This document shows, piece after piece, positions 1-5,174 of a stretch of DNA of 5,174 nucleotides. The translations under genes and the position numbers were made by a program. The DNA comes from Leptospiraceae bacterium (GTDB lineage Bacteria; Spirochaetota; Leptospiria; Leptospirales; Leptonemataceae): the NCBI GenBank assembly GCA_020440935.1, contig JAGRNC010000210.1, positions 1-5,174 on the forward strand, in the 5' to 3' direction. Each line of letters opens with the position of its first letter. Within the stretch, counting starts at the first letter, position 1. The notes under the pieces were generated by a model that saw only the letters and a list, made by a program, of their open reading frames with translations, had not been told where the DNA came from and ran no database searches.

Positions 1-18
1 CAGGGGAGCCATTCGTGA
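1..18 (+). CDS. Possible 3' end of an upstream gene (partial)
   Basis: The frame starting at base 1 reads Gln-Gly-Ser-His-Ser and then TGA at 16-18. That stop overlaps the GTG start of the next gene in a GTGA arrangement, a 4-nt overlap typical of translationally coupled operon genes. Only five codons are visible, so nothing can be said about the product. DUF4340 proteins often follow Gld-type ABC transporter components, which would make such a gene a reasonable guess, but the window does not show it. A chance stop codon is a real alternative. Confidence 0.3.
   Translation, partial: QGSHS
2..8 (+). promoter_or_regulatory. Shine-Dalgarno site for the GTG start at 15
   Basis: AGGGGAG lies 6 nt upstream of the GTG at 15. 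This strong purine-rich site supports the non-ATG start, and it would sit inside the end of the upstream reading frame, consistent with coupled translation. Confidence 0.65.
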
Positions 19-1088
19 GACGAGTTCCTGTTGCACTCTGGATTCTGCTGGTATCGCTCATCGCCCTTGGTGCCTTTCTGTTTCTGGATCTGAAAGAGAA
101 GAAGGATCCTCTGGCCTGGGATCTGGATCTGGATACAATCCGATTTGAGGATATGGCATTTGAGAAGCAGTCTTCTTTTAAGGGAGATCGATTCTATGCC
201 TCGTTTGAGAAAGATGGGAAGAAATATCGGTATCGGGCCAGTACCGCAGTTCCCAATCTATTCGCCGAATTTGAGCAGTTTAAGATTCAGGGGCTGTATC
301 TGTTTGACGCAGAAATTAAAAAGCAATTCCCCGAAGACCCATTTGCCGATTCCGAGAAAACCAAATGCATGGAACTGGTTCCTTCCTCAGAGAATGCGTT
401 TAAAGTATGCGCATCCACTGAAGAACGAAATGGAAAGGTTTTCGTCGTGGCCAATCGTCCCCAGAACCAGGGCGAAGCATACCTGGTGCAGAGTTATCTT
501 TTCGATCGATTGAAACAGGATAAGGTCACCTTTCTGGAAAAGCGTGTTTTTCTATATCCCACGGCTACAAGCACAGAAGAAATGAATATAACGCTGATGG
601 CCCCCATGGATGTGGAGAAAGCGACGGTACTCAAGCGCAAATACCCGGAAAAGCTTCATTTGCTGCGAAAGGAAAAGGAACAGGATGAAAAGAAGCTCGT
701 CTACTGGGCCAGCGAAAACGGCCAGGAGATCCCGGCACAATTATCCAATCCTCTGGACTCGGTGCTGCGTCAGTTTCAAATTCAGTTCTTCTCCTTTGAA
801 TACGATTTTGACCCTGCGCAGATGTGGGAAAAAGCCACTCCCATATTAGAAGCTACCCTGGTAGCGGCCGAGGACGGAGATCCGGTGAAGACATTTCATG
901 TAGAAGTGCGCCGTCCCGAACAGGAGCTGGAATTCCAGGGAAAGAAGTTGCTACTCATGCAGTCATCAGAGCTGGACGGAGTGCAGGTGCTGGATCTGGA
1001 AACCGTCACTCGCACCGCAGGTTACGTCGAAGGCATCTATGCTACAGAAATCAGCCAGGGAAACTCTAATGCTCCAGCACAGCAGTAG
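15..1088 (+). CDS. Membrane-anchored extracytoplasmic protein, DUF4340-like
   Basis: This is a 357-aa protein with a short basic N-terminus (MRR) and one hydrophobic segment at about residues 5-25. A charged, beta-rich body follows, so it is probably an inner-membrane-anchored protein facing the periplasm. The C-terminal third (about 270-345) has alternating strands ending in a KLLLMQSSELDGVQVLDLETV-like stretch, which resembles the repeated beta modules of DUF4340 proteins. DUF4340 proteins are often encoded beside Gld-type ABC transporters, but no enzymatic role is established for them and no catalytic motif is visible here. Cys118 and Cys132 could form a disulfide. The GTG start is chosen for its good Shine-Dalgarno and because the hydrophobic segment follows immediately. 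The gene overlaps the next one by 20 nt, so the two are very likely one operon. The coding call is firm; the family assignment is tentative. Confidence 0.85.
   Translation: MRRVPVALWILLVSLIALGAFLFLDLKEKKDPLAWDLDLDTIRFEDMAFEKQSSFKGDRFYASFEKDGKKYRYRASTAVPNLFAEFEQFKIQGLYLFDAEIKKQFPEDPFADSEKTKCMELVPSSENAFKVCASTEERNGKVFVVANRPQNQGEAYLVQSYLFDRLKQDKVTFLEKRVFLYPTATSTEEMNITLMAPMDVEKATVLKRKYPEKLHLLRKEKEQDEKKLVYWASENGQEIPAQLSNPLDSVLRQFQIQFFSFEYDFDPAQMWEKATPILEATLVAAEDGDPVKTFHVEVRRPEQELEFQGKKLLLMQSSELDGVQVLDLETVTRTAGYVEGIYATEISQGNSNAPAQQ
1057..1061 (+). promoter_or_regulatory. Shine-Dalgarno site selecting the ATG at 1069
   Basis: AGGGA ends 7 nt before the ATG at 1069. The upstream in-frame ATG at 1039 has no comparable site and would add ten residues (ending in Arg-Glu-Thr-Leu) ahead of a typical lipoprotein signal peptide. 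The site therefore favours the start at 1069. Confidence 0.6.
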
Positions 1089-1593
1089 ATTGGCTTTTCT
1101 GTTTGGATTGATATTCATTGGGTGCCTCTCTCCCGATTTGAAGGAGTACGATCGAAGCAACAGAACCCTGTTTCTCTTTAACTTCACCAATAGTACCTTT
1201 GATGCGGATACTCAGGTGGAACTAAATCGGGCCTTGCGCGAGGAATTACACAGCAAGGGAGATTTTTTACTCACCGATCAACAGGATGCCGCAAAATTGG
1301 GACTGTACGGCGAAGTAACCCTTTACAGAAAAGAAGGCCGATTGTACGACAATTTGCGAAACCCTACGCGCTATGAGCTCATAGCTGGAGTTCGGATTCG
1401 AATGCGCGAAATGGATTCGGGCGTAGTATTGTTGTCCACCGAAGAGAGTGCATCGGTACAGTTTTCTCCCAGGGAGGGATTTCCGGAATCGGAATACCAG
1501 GCCCGACAGCGTCTGGTTCGGCTGCTTTCGCGGCGCATTCATCAATCCATGGTGGCCGCATTTCGATCCCGCTACCAGGCCCCTGTTCCCTGA
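1069..1593 (+). CDS. LptE-like envelope lipoprotein
   Basis: This is a 174-aa predicted lipoprotein. Residues 1-18 form a signal peptide with a hydrophobic core (about 8-18) ending in the lipobox-like FIG-C19, so Cys19 is the predicted lipidated residue. Phe at -3 is unusual by E. coli rules, but spirochaete lipoboxes are looser. The mature part (about 33-165) has the order expected of LptE/RlpB-type proteins. A strand 'TLFLFNF' leads into a helix (about 46-62), then come 'GLYGEVTLYR' and 'YELIAGVRIRMREMDSGVVLL' strands, and finally a helix with 'RLLSRRIHQSMVAAF'. LptE is the outer-membrane lipoprotein that plugs LptD and helps insert LPS; sequence conservation is low, so the assignment rests on this pattern. 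No lptD is visible. The start at 1069 is preferred over the in-frame ATG at 1039. The gene overlaps the preceding one by 20 nt. An uncharacterised lipoprotein of another family is the alternative. Confidence 0.82.
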   Translation: MLQHSSRLAFLFGLIFIGCLSPDLKEYDRSNRTLFLFNFTNSTFDADTQVELNRALREELHSKGDFLLTDQQDAAKLGLYGEVTLYRKEGRLYDNLRNPTRYELIAGVRIRMREMDSGVVLLSTEESASVQFSPREGFPESEYQARQRLVRLLSRRIHQSMVAAFRSRYQAPVP

Positions 1594-1616
1594 TACAGGA
1601 AAATCCCTTCACTTAA

Positions 1617-1632
1617 TCTAGAAATTTCTTGA
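1617..1632. repeat. Near-perfect palindrome in the intergenic gap
   Basis: TCTAGAAATTTCTTGA is palindromic at 14 of 16 positions around a perfect 10-bp core, AGAAATTTCT (1620-1629). It lies 34 nt upstream of the HPt start and touches the candidate -35 element, so it could be an operator. AT-rich palindromes of this size also occur by chance, and no second copy was seen in the window. Confidence 0.25.
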
Positions 1633-1656
1633 ATGGCAGACGCCTAACTGCATAGT
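1629..1656 (+). promoter_or_regulatory. Candidate sigma-70-type promoter for the HPt gene
   Basis: TTGAAT (1629-1634; 4 of 6 matches to TTGACA) and CATAGT (1651-1656; 4 of 6 matches to TATAAT) are separated by 16 nt. Transcription would begin around 1663, only a few bases before the ATG at 1667, giving a nearly leaderless message. That would fit the lack of a Shine-Dalgarno there. Both boxes are weak, and read-through from the upstream operon across the 73-nt gap is equally possible. Confidence 0.22.
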
Positions 1657-1666
1657 CTGATTCCAG

Positions 1667-1972
1667 ATGAAGGTTGAGATCAGCAAAGACCTCGAAGATT
1701 TGATTCCAGGCTATCTCGATGGGATTCGAAAAACCGTTTCGAACCTCAAAGAGTATCTGGAAAAGAAAGACTGGGAAAATCTGCGAATCCATGGCCATAG
1801 AATGAAAGGTTCTGGCGGCGGTTACGGATTTCATTTCATCACCGAAAAAGGAAAGCAAATCGAAGATGCGGCGCGGGAAGAAAGCGCCTCTCCCATTGCC
1901 AGCGCACTGGAAGAATTGGATCAGTATCTTGCATCTGTAGAGATTGTCTTTGTTGAGTCCGATGACTGGTAG
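1667..1972 (+). CDS. Stand-alone histidine phosphotransfer (HPt) domain protein
   Basis: This is a 101-aa, all-helical cytoplasmic protein consisting of essentially one HPt domain. The signature H-R-M-K-G-S-G-G-G-Y-G-F spans about residues 44-55; His44 (codon 1796-1798) is the predicted phosphorylated residue, and Lys47/Gly48 are the conserved neighbours. N-terminal helices (about 5-40) and the following 'EKGKQIEDAARE' helix complete a four-helix bundle. HPt proteins shuttle phosphoryl groups between receiver domains in multistep phosphorelays and have no catalytic activity of their own. An in-frame TGA at 1658-1660 leaves no alternative start upstream, yet no convincing Shine-Dalgarno precedes the ATG. 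The next gene, 30 nt downstream on the same strand, encodes a REC-GGDEF regulator, a likely phosphotransfer partner. The cognate kinase is not in the window. The fold is confidently assigned; the partner is inferred. Confidence 0.93.
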   Translation: MKVEISKDLEDLIPGYLDGIRKTVSNLKEYLEKKDWENLRIHGHRMKGSGGGYGFHFITEKGKQIEDAAREESASPIASALEELDQYLASVEIVFVESDDW

Positions 1973-2002
1973 ATTGCATCCCACCTACCGAGCCGATGCC
2001 CT

Positions 2003-2986
2003 ATGAAAATCCTGGTAGTGGATGACAATCCTGACGATCAGCTTCTTGCGCGAACGTTTCTGTCTCAAGACGGGTATCCGGGTATTCAGACGGTGGACTC
2101 CGCCGAAGAGGCATTCGCATTTTTGAAGCTCGACGATGGCGGACATCCGGAAGCCGATTTGATTCTGCTCGACATCTCTCTTCCCGGCACCGACGGCATA
2201 GAAGCTACCCGTACCATTAAGCGCTGCGGTAAGTATTCTGAAATTCCCATCATCATGATGACCGCGCATTCGCCCCAGGATTATCTCGCGCGGGCATTTC
2301 GTGCAGGGGCGATGGATTTTATATCCAAGCCATTCAATAAGATTGAGTTTCTGGCGCGCGTAAATGCAGCCATTCGATTAAAACGCGAAATGGATCGCCG
2401 AAGGGCTCATGAAAAAGAGTTGGTGGAAATGACCATCAAACTTGCCCGGGCCAATGAAGAGCTTAAAAAAATATCGATGATCGATCCGCTCACCGATATA
2501 CCAAATCGCCGGCATTTTGATGCTGTTCTGGAGATTGAGTTTAATCGGGCGGTTCGCAATGATCAGCCGCTCAGCCTGCTCATGATTGATGTTGATTTCT
2601 TCAAGCCTTACAACGACACCTACGGTCACCAGGAGGGCGACCTTTGTTTGATTGCCATAGCGCGGGTGCTCCGAGATAGTCTGACCCGGCCGGGGGATCT
2701 TGCTGCCCGTTATGGCGGCGAAGAATTCGTAATCATCTTGCCGGGTACCGATCGCGAAGGAGGGGAAGTAGTGGCGAACAAGATCCTTTCCGGAGTTATT
2801 GAGCAGGCTATCCCGCATCGAGCAAGTTCGATTGCGGACTATGTGACTGTTTCTGTGGGTGTTGCTTCCTTAAATCGTGGCATGAAGAAAGGCGAAGACC
2901 TGGTAAGAAGCGCGGACCGAGCTCTTTATAGCGCCAAAGGAAATGGACGAAATCGAATCGATTACGATCCCGATCTGTCTGACTGA
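2003..2986 (+). CDS. Response regulator diguanylate cyclase (REC-GGDEF, PleD-like)
   Basis: This 327-aa cytoplasmic regulator is predicted to condense two GTP into c-di-GMP when phosphorylated. The receiver domain (about 1-125) has acidic Asp7/Asp8, phosphoacceptor Asp57 (in 'LILLD'), Thr87 and Lys109 (in 'ISKPF'). A charged helical, probably coiled-coil linker (about 126-158) joins it to the GGDEF domain (about 159-322). That domain shows DPLT at 161-164, NRR at 168-170, a metal-binding Asp196 in 'MIDVDFF', the YGHQEGD stretch (207-213) and the active-site GGEEF at 238-242. R229-P-G-D232 sits five residues ahead of GGEEF, exactly where the RxxD product-inhibition site lies, so feedback inhibition by c-di-GMP is expected. 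All key residues are present. The start is the ATG beginning the receiver beta-1 strand; only a weak GAG lies upstream. It follows the HPt gene by 30 nt and overlaps the convergent PP2C gene by 25 bp at its 3' end. Confidence 0.96.
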   Translation: MKILVVDDNPDDQLLARTFLSQDGYPGIQTVDSAEEAFAFLKLDDGGHPEADLILLDISLPGTDGIEATRTIKRCGKYSEIPIIMMTAHSPQDYLARAFRAGAMDFISKPFNKIEFLARVNAAIRLKREMDRRRAHEKELVEMTIKLARANEELKKISMIDPLTDIPNRRHFDAVLEIEFNRAVRNDQPLSLLMIDVDFFKPYNDTYGHQEGDLCLIAIARVLRDSLTRPGDLAARYGGEEFVIILPGTDREGGEVVANKILSGVIEQAIPHRASSIADYVTVSVGVASLNRGMKKGEDLVRSADRALYSAKGNGRNRIDYDPDLSD

Positions 2987-4131
2987 TTAATCTCGGCCAC
3001 AATCAAAGTTAAATCGTCTTCGCGCGGGCTCAAGCAATGAGCCTCGGTGTACAACCATTGCAGCACAGTTCCGCCCCAGTAGCCGGGGGCCGACTGGGCA
3101 TCAGGAATCCGTGCCAGCAGCTTATGAAAAGAGTCCAGACTACCATTGTAATCGGGGGGGATCGTTTCGTCTTCATAGAGTCCGTCCGTAAAAAGACAGA
3201 GCACGAAGGGCTGTTTGATCTCCAGGCGATTATCTCTGTATTCGTAGCCAGGCACCATTCCAATGGGAATGCCGCCTTTGTTGAGTACGGTTGTCCCTTT
3301 ATCCGCCCGCTTCAGGAATCCCTGTGGATGACCCGCCGAACCATAATGCAGCAGCCCGGCGTTGAAATCGTAAACCCCGTACCAGATAGTGAAGAATAAA
3401 CGATTCTGCTTTTCCATAGGAAAAGCGCGATTTAGCTCCTGCAGCACATCTACAGGTTGCAGCGGATCCGCCTGCAACCGACCGCCCACCAGCAATTGAT
3501 GAGCCGCCACAGAAAGCAAAGATGAGCCAATGCCGTGACCGGAAACGTCCAGTACAAAGAATCGAAGGCAGTCATTGATCCAATCAAAGTGAAACATATC
3601 GCCGCCCAGGGTATGCGAAGGCCTGTAGATGAAATCGATCCAGGCGCGTCGGTCCTTCATCGGTCGGGGGATCTGGCTACGAACGTACTCGCGTGCCTGA
3701 TTCAAGTCAAAGTCCATGATCGATTGTCGCCGTCGCAGCGCCTCGTTCAGATGGAAAATTCGCATCCCTGCTTTGATTCTTGATTGGAGCTCCCTGAAAT
3801 CGAAGGGCTTCGTTATAAAGTCATCCACTCCCCGATCAAAGGCGGCCACCTTACTGTCCATATCCCCGCTGGCCGTGAGCAAGATGAAATAACTGGATTC
3901 CAGATCCTGGCGATTCCGCAATGCTTCGCAAACATCCAGACCGTCCATGCCCGGCAATCCGTAGTCACAGATAATAAGCGCAGGGCGATGTCGAACAGCC
4001 AGAGCGATGCCATCTTCTCCGGTTTCTGCGGTAAGCGCTAGATAACCCTGTCGCACCAGGAACCGATCCAGCAGTTCCCGGATGTTCGGGTCATCATCAA
4101 TGATCAGAATTTGTTCGGGAGGTCTGGCCAT
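2962..4131 (-). CDS. Response regulator with PP2C/SpoIIE-type phosphatase output (RsbU-like)
   Basis: With the start at 4131 this is a 389-aa cytoplasmic protein. The receiver domain (about 7-122) has Asp12/Asp13, phosphoacceptor Asp56 (in 'ICDYGLPGMDG'), Thr86 and Lys108 (in 'TKPF'). A helical linker (about 123-160) leads to a PP2C-like (SpoIIE/RsbU) domain (about 163-381). This carries GGD at 176-178, DVSGHG at 195-200, SAGHP at 265-269, FTDGLYE at 314-320 and EDDLT at 371-375, so the metal-binding acidic residues look intact. Such proteins usually dephosphorylate an anti-anti-sigma (STAS) protein on Ser/Thr in partner-switching control; no STAS or anti-sigma gene is in the window, so the substrate is unknown. 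The frame is open upstream to a TTG at 4218, but the receiver begins right after the ATG at 4131, which I prefer. The gene starts inside the end of the DUF2079-like gene (35-nt overlap). A run of seven C (3160-3154) lies in the coding strand. Confidence 0.95.
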   Translation of the reverse strand: MARPPEQILIIDDDPNIRELLDRFLVRQGYLALTAETGEDGIALAVRHRPALIICDYGLPGMDGLDVCEALRNRQDLESSYFILLTASGDMDSKVAAFDRGVDDFITKPFDFRELQSRIKAGMRIFHLNEALRRRQSIMDFDLNQAREYVRSQIPRPMKDRRAWIDFIYRPSHTLGGDMFHFDWINDCLRFFVLDVSGHGIGSSLLSVAAHQLLVGGRLQADPLQPVDVLQELNRAFPMEKQNRLFFTIWYGVYDFNAGLLHYGSAGHPQGFLKRADKGTTVLNKGGIPIGMVPGYEYRDNRLEIKQPFVLCLFTDGLYEDETIPPDYNGSLDSFHKLLARIPDAQSAPGYWGGTVLQWLYTEAHCLSPREDDLTLIVAEINQSDRSGS

Positions 4132-5174
4132 AACGATAGATCGAATATCGGTCCGTTTGCCGAACGGGAGAGAATTGCCCGACGCAGTCATGCAGCCGGG
4201 ACCAGTCCTGGGTTTCAAGTAGTAAGTATGCCTCCGTGCAACCTTCTATATCAGGTGGCAGGCATAGTCCGGTACGCATCATCGGGTTGCGGGGCTCCGG
4301 ATTGAGCGGAAATATCCGGCTATTCAGCGGAATGCGAACCGCCAGATGATCTGACGATCGCACACAGGACTGTCCTGGAATCCAGGAGAAATCTATATCC
4401 GGGCCTGGCTTGAACAAAGCTATAGGAGTGCTGCGATCCTGCACGCTGGCCAGAGCCACCAACAAAACCAGGGCCGCTACGGTTCGCTTTCCCACCGCCG
4501 ACTCAATGTAGACCGACGAAACCGATCGTAGCCAATGCGCAAAGGCAACGAGCAAAAGGGGCAGAATGGAATAAACGTAATGAGTCTCGTACGAATTATG
4601 CCAGGGCTGGTTGGAGAGTAAGTGGATTAATGCGATCCCGGCAAAGGAATACCGAAAGGCGGGCTGCAGCAAAGCAATCCATCCCCCCGCCGTTAAAATC
4701 AACAGAAAGGCAGTCAATGGATGGCCCGCAAACGGAAAATCCTGAGTCCAGTAATCGGACCAGCTCATTCCTGTTGTTCCTGCCAGACTGCGACGAACCA
4801 GAACGGCGAAAAGAAAGAAGGCCAGCGCCAGAAAGGCAGTGCGGCGGAGTCGGCTGCGGATCCAGGATTGCTCGGTGGGCTCCGTTGCTTTCGTACCGGG
4901 TTCGAGTACCCGTAACTCCAACGAAGGGCCGAGCCAGGCGCCCGTTGCGATGAGAAACACATAAAGCCCCAGGTCTTCTTTTACAGCGCAAAGCAGAATC
5001 AGCCAGACCCAATACCATCGGCTTCGAAACTTATACAAACAGAGTGCCGTCAGCGGCAGCACAAAGGCTTCAAAATGAAAGCTCAAGAAAAGCCTGTGCA
5101 ATAGAGGATTAAATGCCAGCCAGGCTACCACCGGTAGTAGTATGGGATCTTTCAATTCTCGCCGGGCTAGGATC
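4097..5174 (-). CDS. DUF2079-like multi-pass membrane protein (5' end beyond window)
   Basis: The frame is open from the right edge to TGA at 4099-4097. A TTG at 5155 could start it, but six more codons continue without a stop to the edge, and DUF2079 proteins as I recall them are longer, so I treat it as 5'-truncated. Numbering from that TTG, I see about eight hydrophobic segments (near 3-20, 28-42, 49-75, 106-121, 148-165, 168-183, 192-210 and 225-238). A soluble tail of about 110 residues follows. DUF2079-like marks are 'FHFEAF' (26-31), 'VKEDLGLYV' (58-66), and 'HY' (192-193) before a hydrophobic 'ILPLLLVAF'. The tail, with 'SSDHLAVRIPLNSRIFPLN' and a later 'YLLLE', resembles the C-terminal domain of that family. 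DUF2079 proteins have no established reaction; a link to GT-C/PMT-like glycosyltransferases is plausible but unproven. The end overlaps the REC-PP2C start by 35 nt, implying co-transcription. Confidence 0.82.
   Translation of the reverse strand, partial: ILARRELKDPILLPVVAWLAFNPLLHRLFLSFHFEAFVLPLTALCLYKFRSRWYWVWLILLCAVKEDLGLYVFLIATGAWLGPSLELRVLEPGTKATEPTEQSWIRSRLRRTAFLALAFFLFAVLVRRSLAGTTGMSWSDYWTQDFPFAGHPLTAFLLILTAGGWIALLQPAFRYSFAGIALIHLLSNQPWHNSYETHYVYSILPLLLVAFAHWLRSVSSVYIESAVGKRTVAALVLLVALASVQDRSTPIALFKPGPDIDFSWIPGQSCVRSSDHLAVRIPLNSRIFPLNPEPRNPMMRTGLCLPPDIEGCTEAYLLLETQDWSRLHDCVGQFSPVRQTDRYSIYRYGQTSRTNSDH

Noticed and set aside
118..135. Short tandem GATCTG repeat in the first gene
   Set aside because: Only about two and a half copies, explained by the coded Asp-Leu-Asp-Leu-Asp stretch.
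1039..1068. Earlier ATG at 1039 for the lipoprotein
   Set aside because: No Shine-Dalgarno precedes it, and the extra residues spoil a standard lipoprotein signal peptide; the ATG at 1069 has AGGGA at good spacing.
1582..1599. Hairpin CCTGT-N8-ACAGG at the end of the lipoprotein gene as a terminator
   Set aside because: The stem is only 5 bp, spans the stop codon and is not followed by a T-run.
3037..3399. 120-aa plus-strand open frame
   Set aside because: It lies entirely antisense to the PP2C domain, whose motifs are clear, and encodes no recognisable domain.
4132..4218. Longer N-terminus for the REC-PP2C protein from TTG at 4218 or ATG at 4191
   Set aside because: It would add 29 or 20 residues with no domain character and deepen the overlap with the membrane gene. 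The receiver fold begins right after the ATG at 4131. A GGAGG upstream of the TTG lies 12 nt away, too far to be convincing.
4596..5018. 140-aa minus-strand open frame in another frame of the membrane gene
   Set aside because: Its translation is rich in Arg, Ser, Gly and Cys without domain pattern, while the overlapping frame gives coherent transmembrane segments and DUF2079-like motifs.

Overview
The window is a compact bacterial stretch with roughly balanced base composition (estimated by eye, not counted). It carries six substantial genes with almost no intergenic space. Four lie on the plus strand (15-2986) and two on the minus strand (5174-2962), and the two blocks converge. A spirochaete of the Leptospirales type (Leptonema/Turneriella-like, since the composition looks too GC-rich for typical Leptospira) is my best guess. 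It rests on the gene mix (DUF4340-like protein, LptE-like lipoprotein, single-domain HPt, REC-GGDEF, REC-PP2C phosphatase, DUF2079 membrane protein) and on family resemblance from memory. No taxonomic marker gene is present, so this is a weak inference.

Region 1 (1-1593, plus) is an envelope operon. The possible last codons of an upstream gene overlap by 4 nt (GTGA) a GTG-started, membrane-anchored protein of 357 aa that resembles DUF4340 proteins. That gene overlaps by 20 nt a 174-aa lipoprotein with an LptE-like layout. Both starts have good Shine-Dalgarno sequences.

Region 2 (1594-2986, plus) is a signalling pair. A 101-aa stand-alone histidine phosphotransfer (HPt) protein is followed 30 nt later by a PleD-like response regulator (REC-GGDEF). 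The latter has an intact phosphoacceptor Asp, an intact GGEEF active site and an RxxD inhibitory site, so it should be an active, feedback-controlled diguanylate cyclase. No histidine kinase is in the window.

Region 3 (2962-5174, minus) holds a DUF2079-type multi-pass membrane protein that is cut by the right edge. It overlaps by 35 nt the start of a second response regulator, this one with a PP2C/SpoIIE (RsbU-like) phosphatase output. The two regulator genes end tail to tail and overlap by 25 bp, with no visible terminator between them.

Taken together, the HPt could feed phosphate to one or both receiver domains and so link c-di-GMP synthesis to a Ser/Thr phosphatase partner-switching output. 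This is inferred from gene order and has not been demonstrated. I see no mobile element, CRISPR array, tRNA or rRNA, and no gene-free stretch longer than 73 bases. I do not see strong evidence of a wholly new system; the signalling cluster is the most interesting part.
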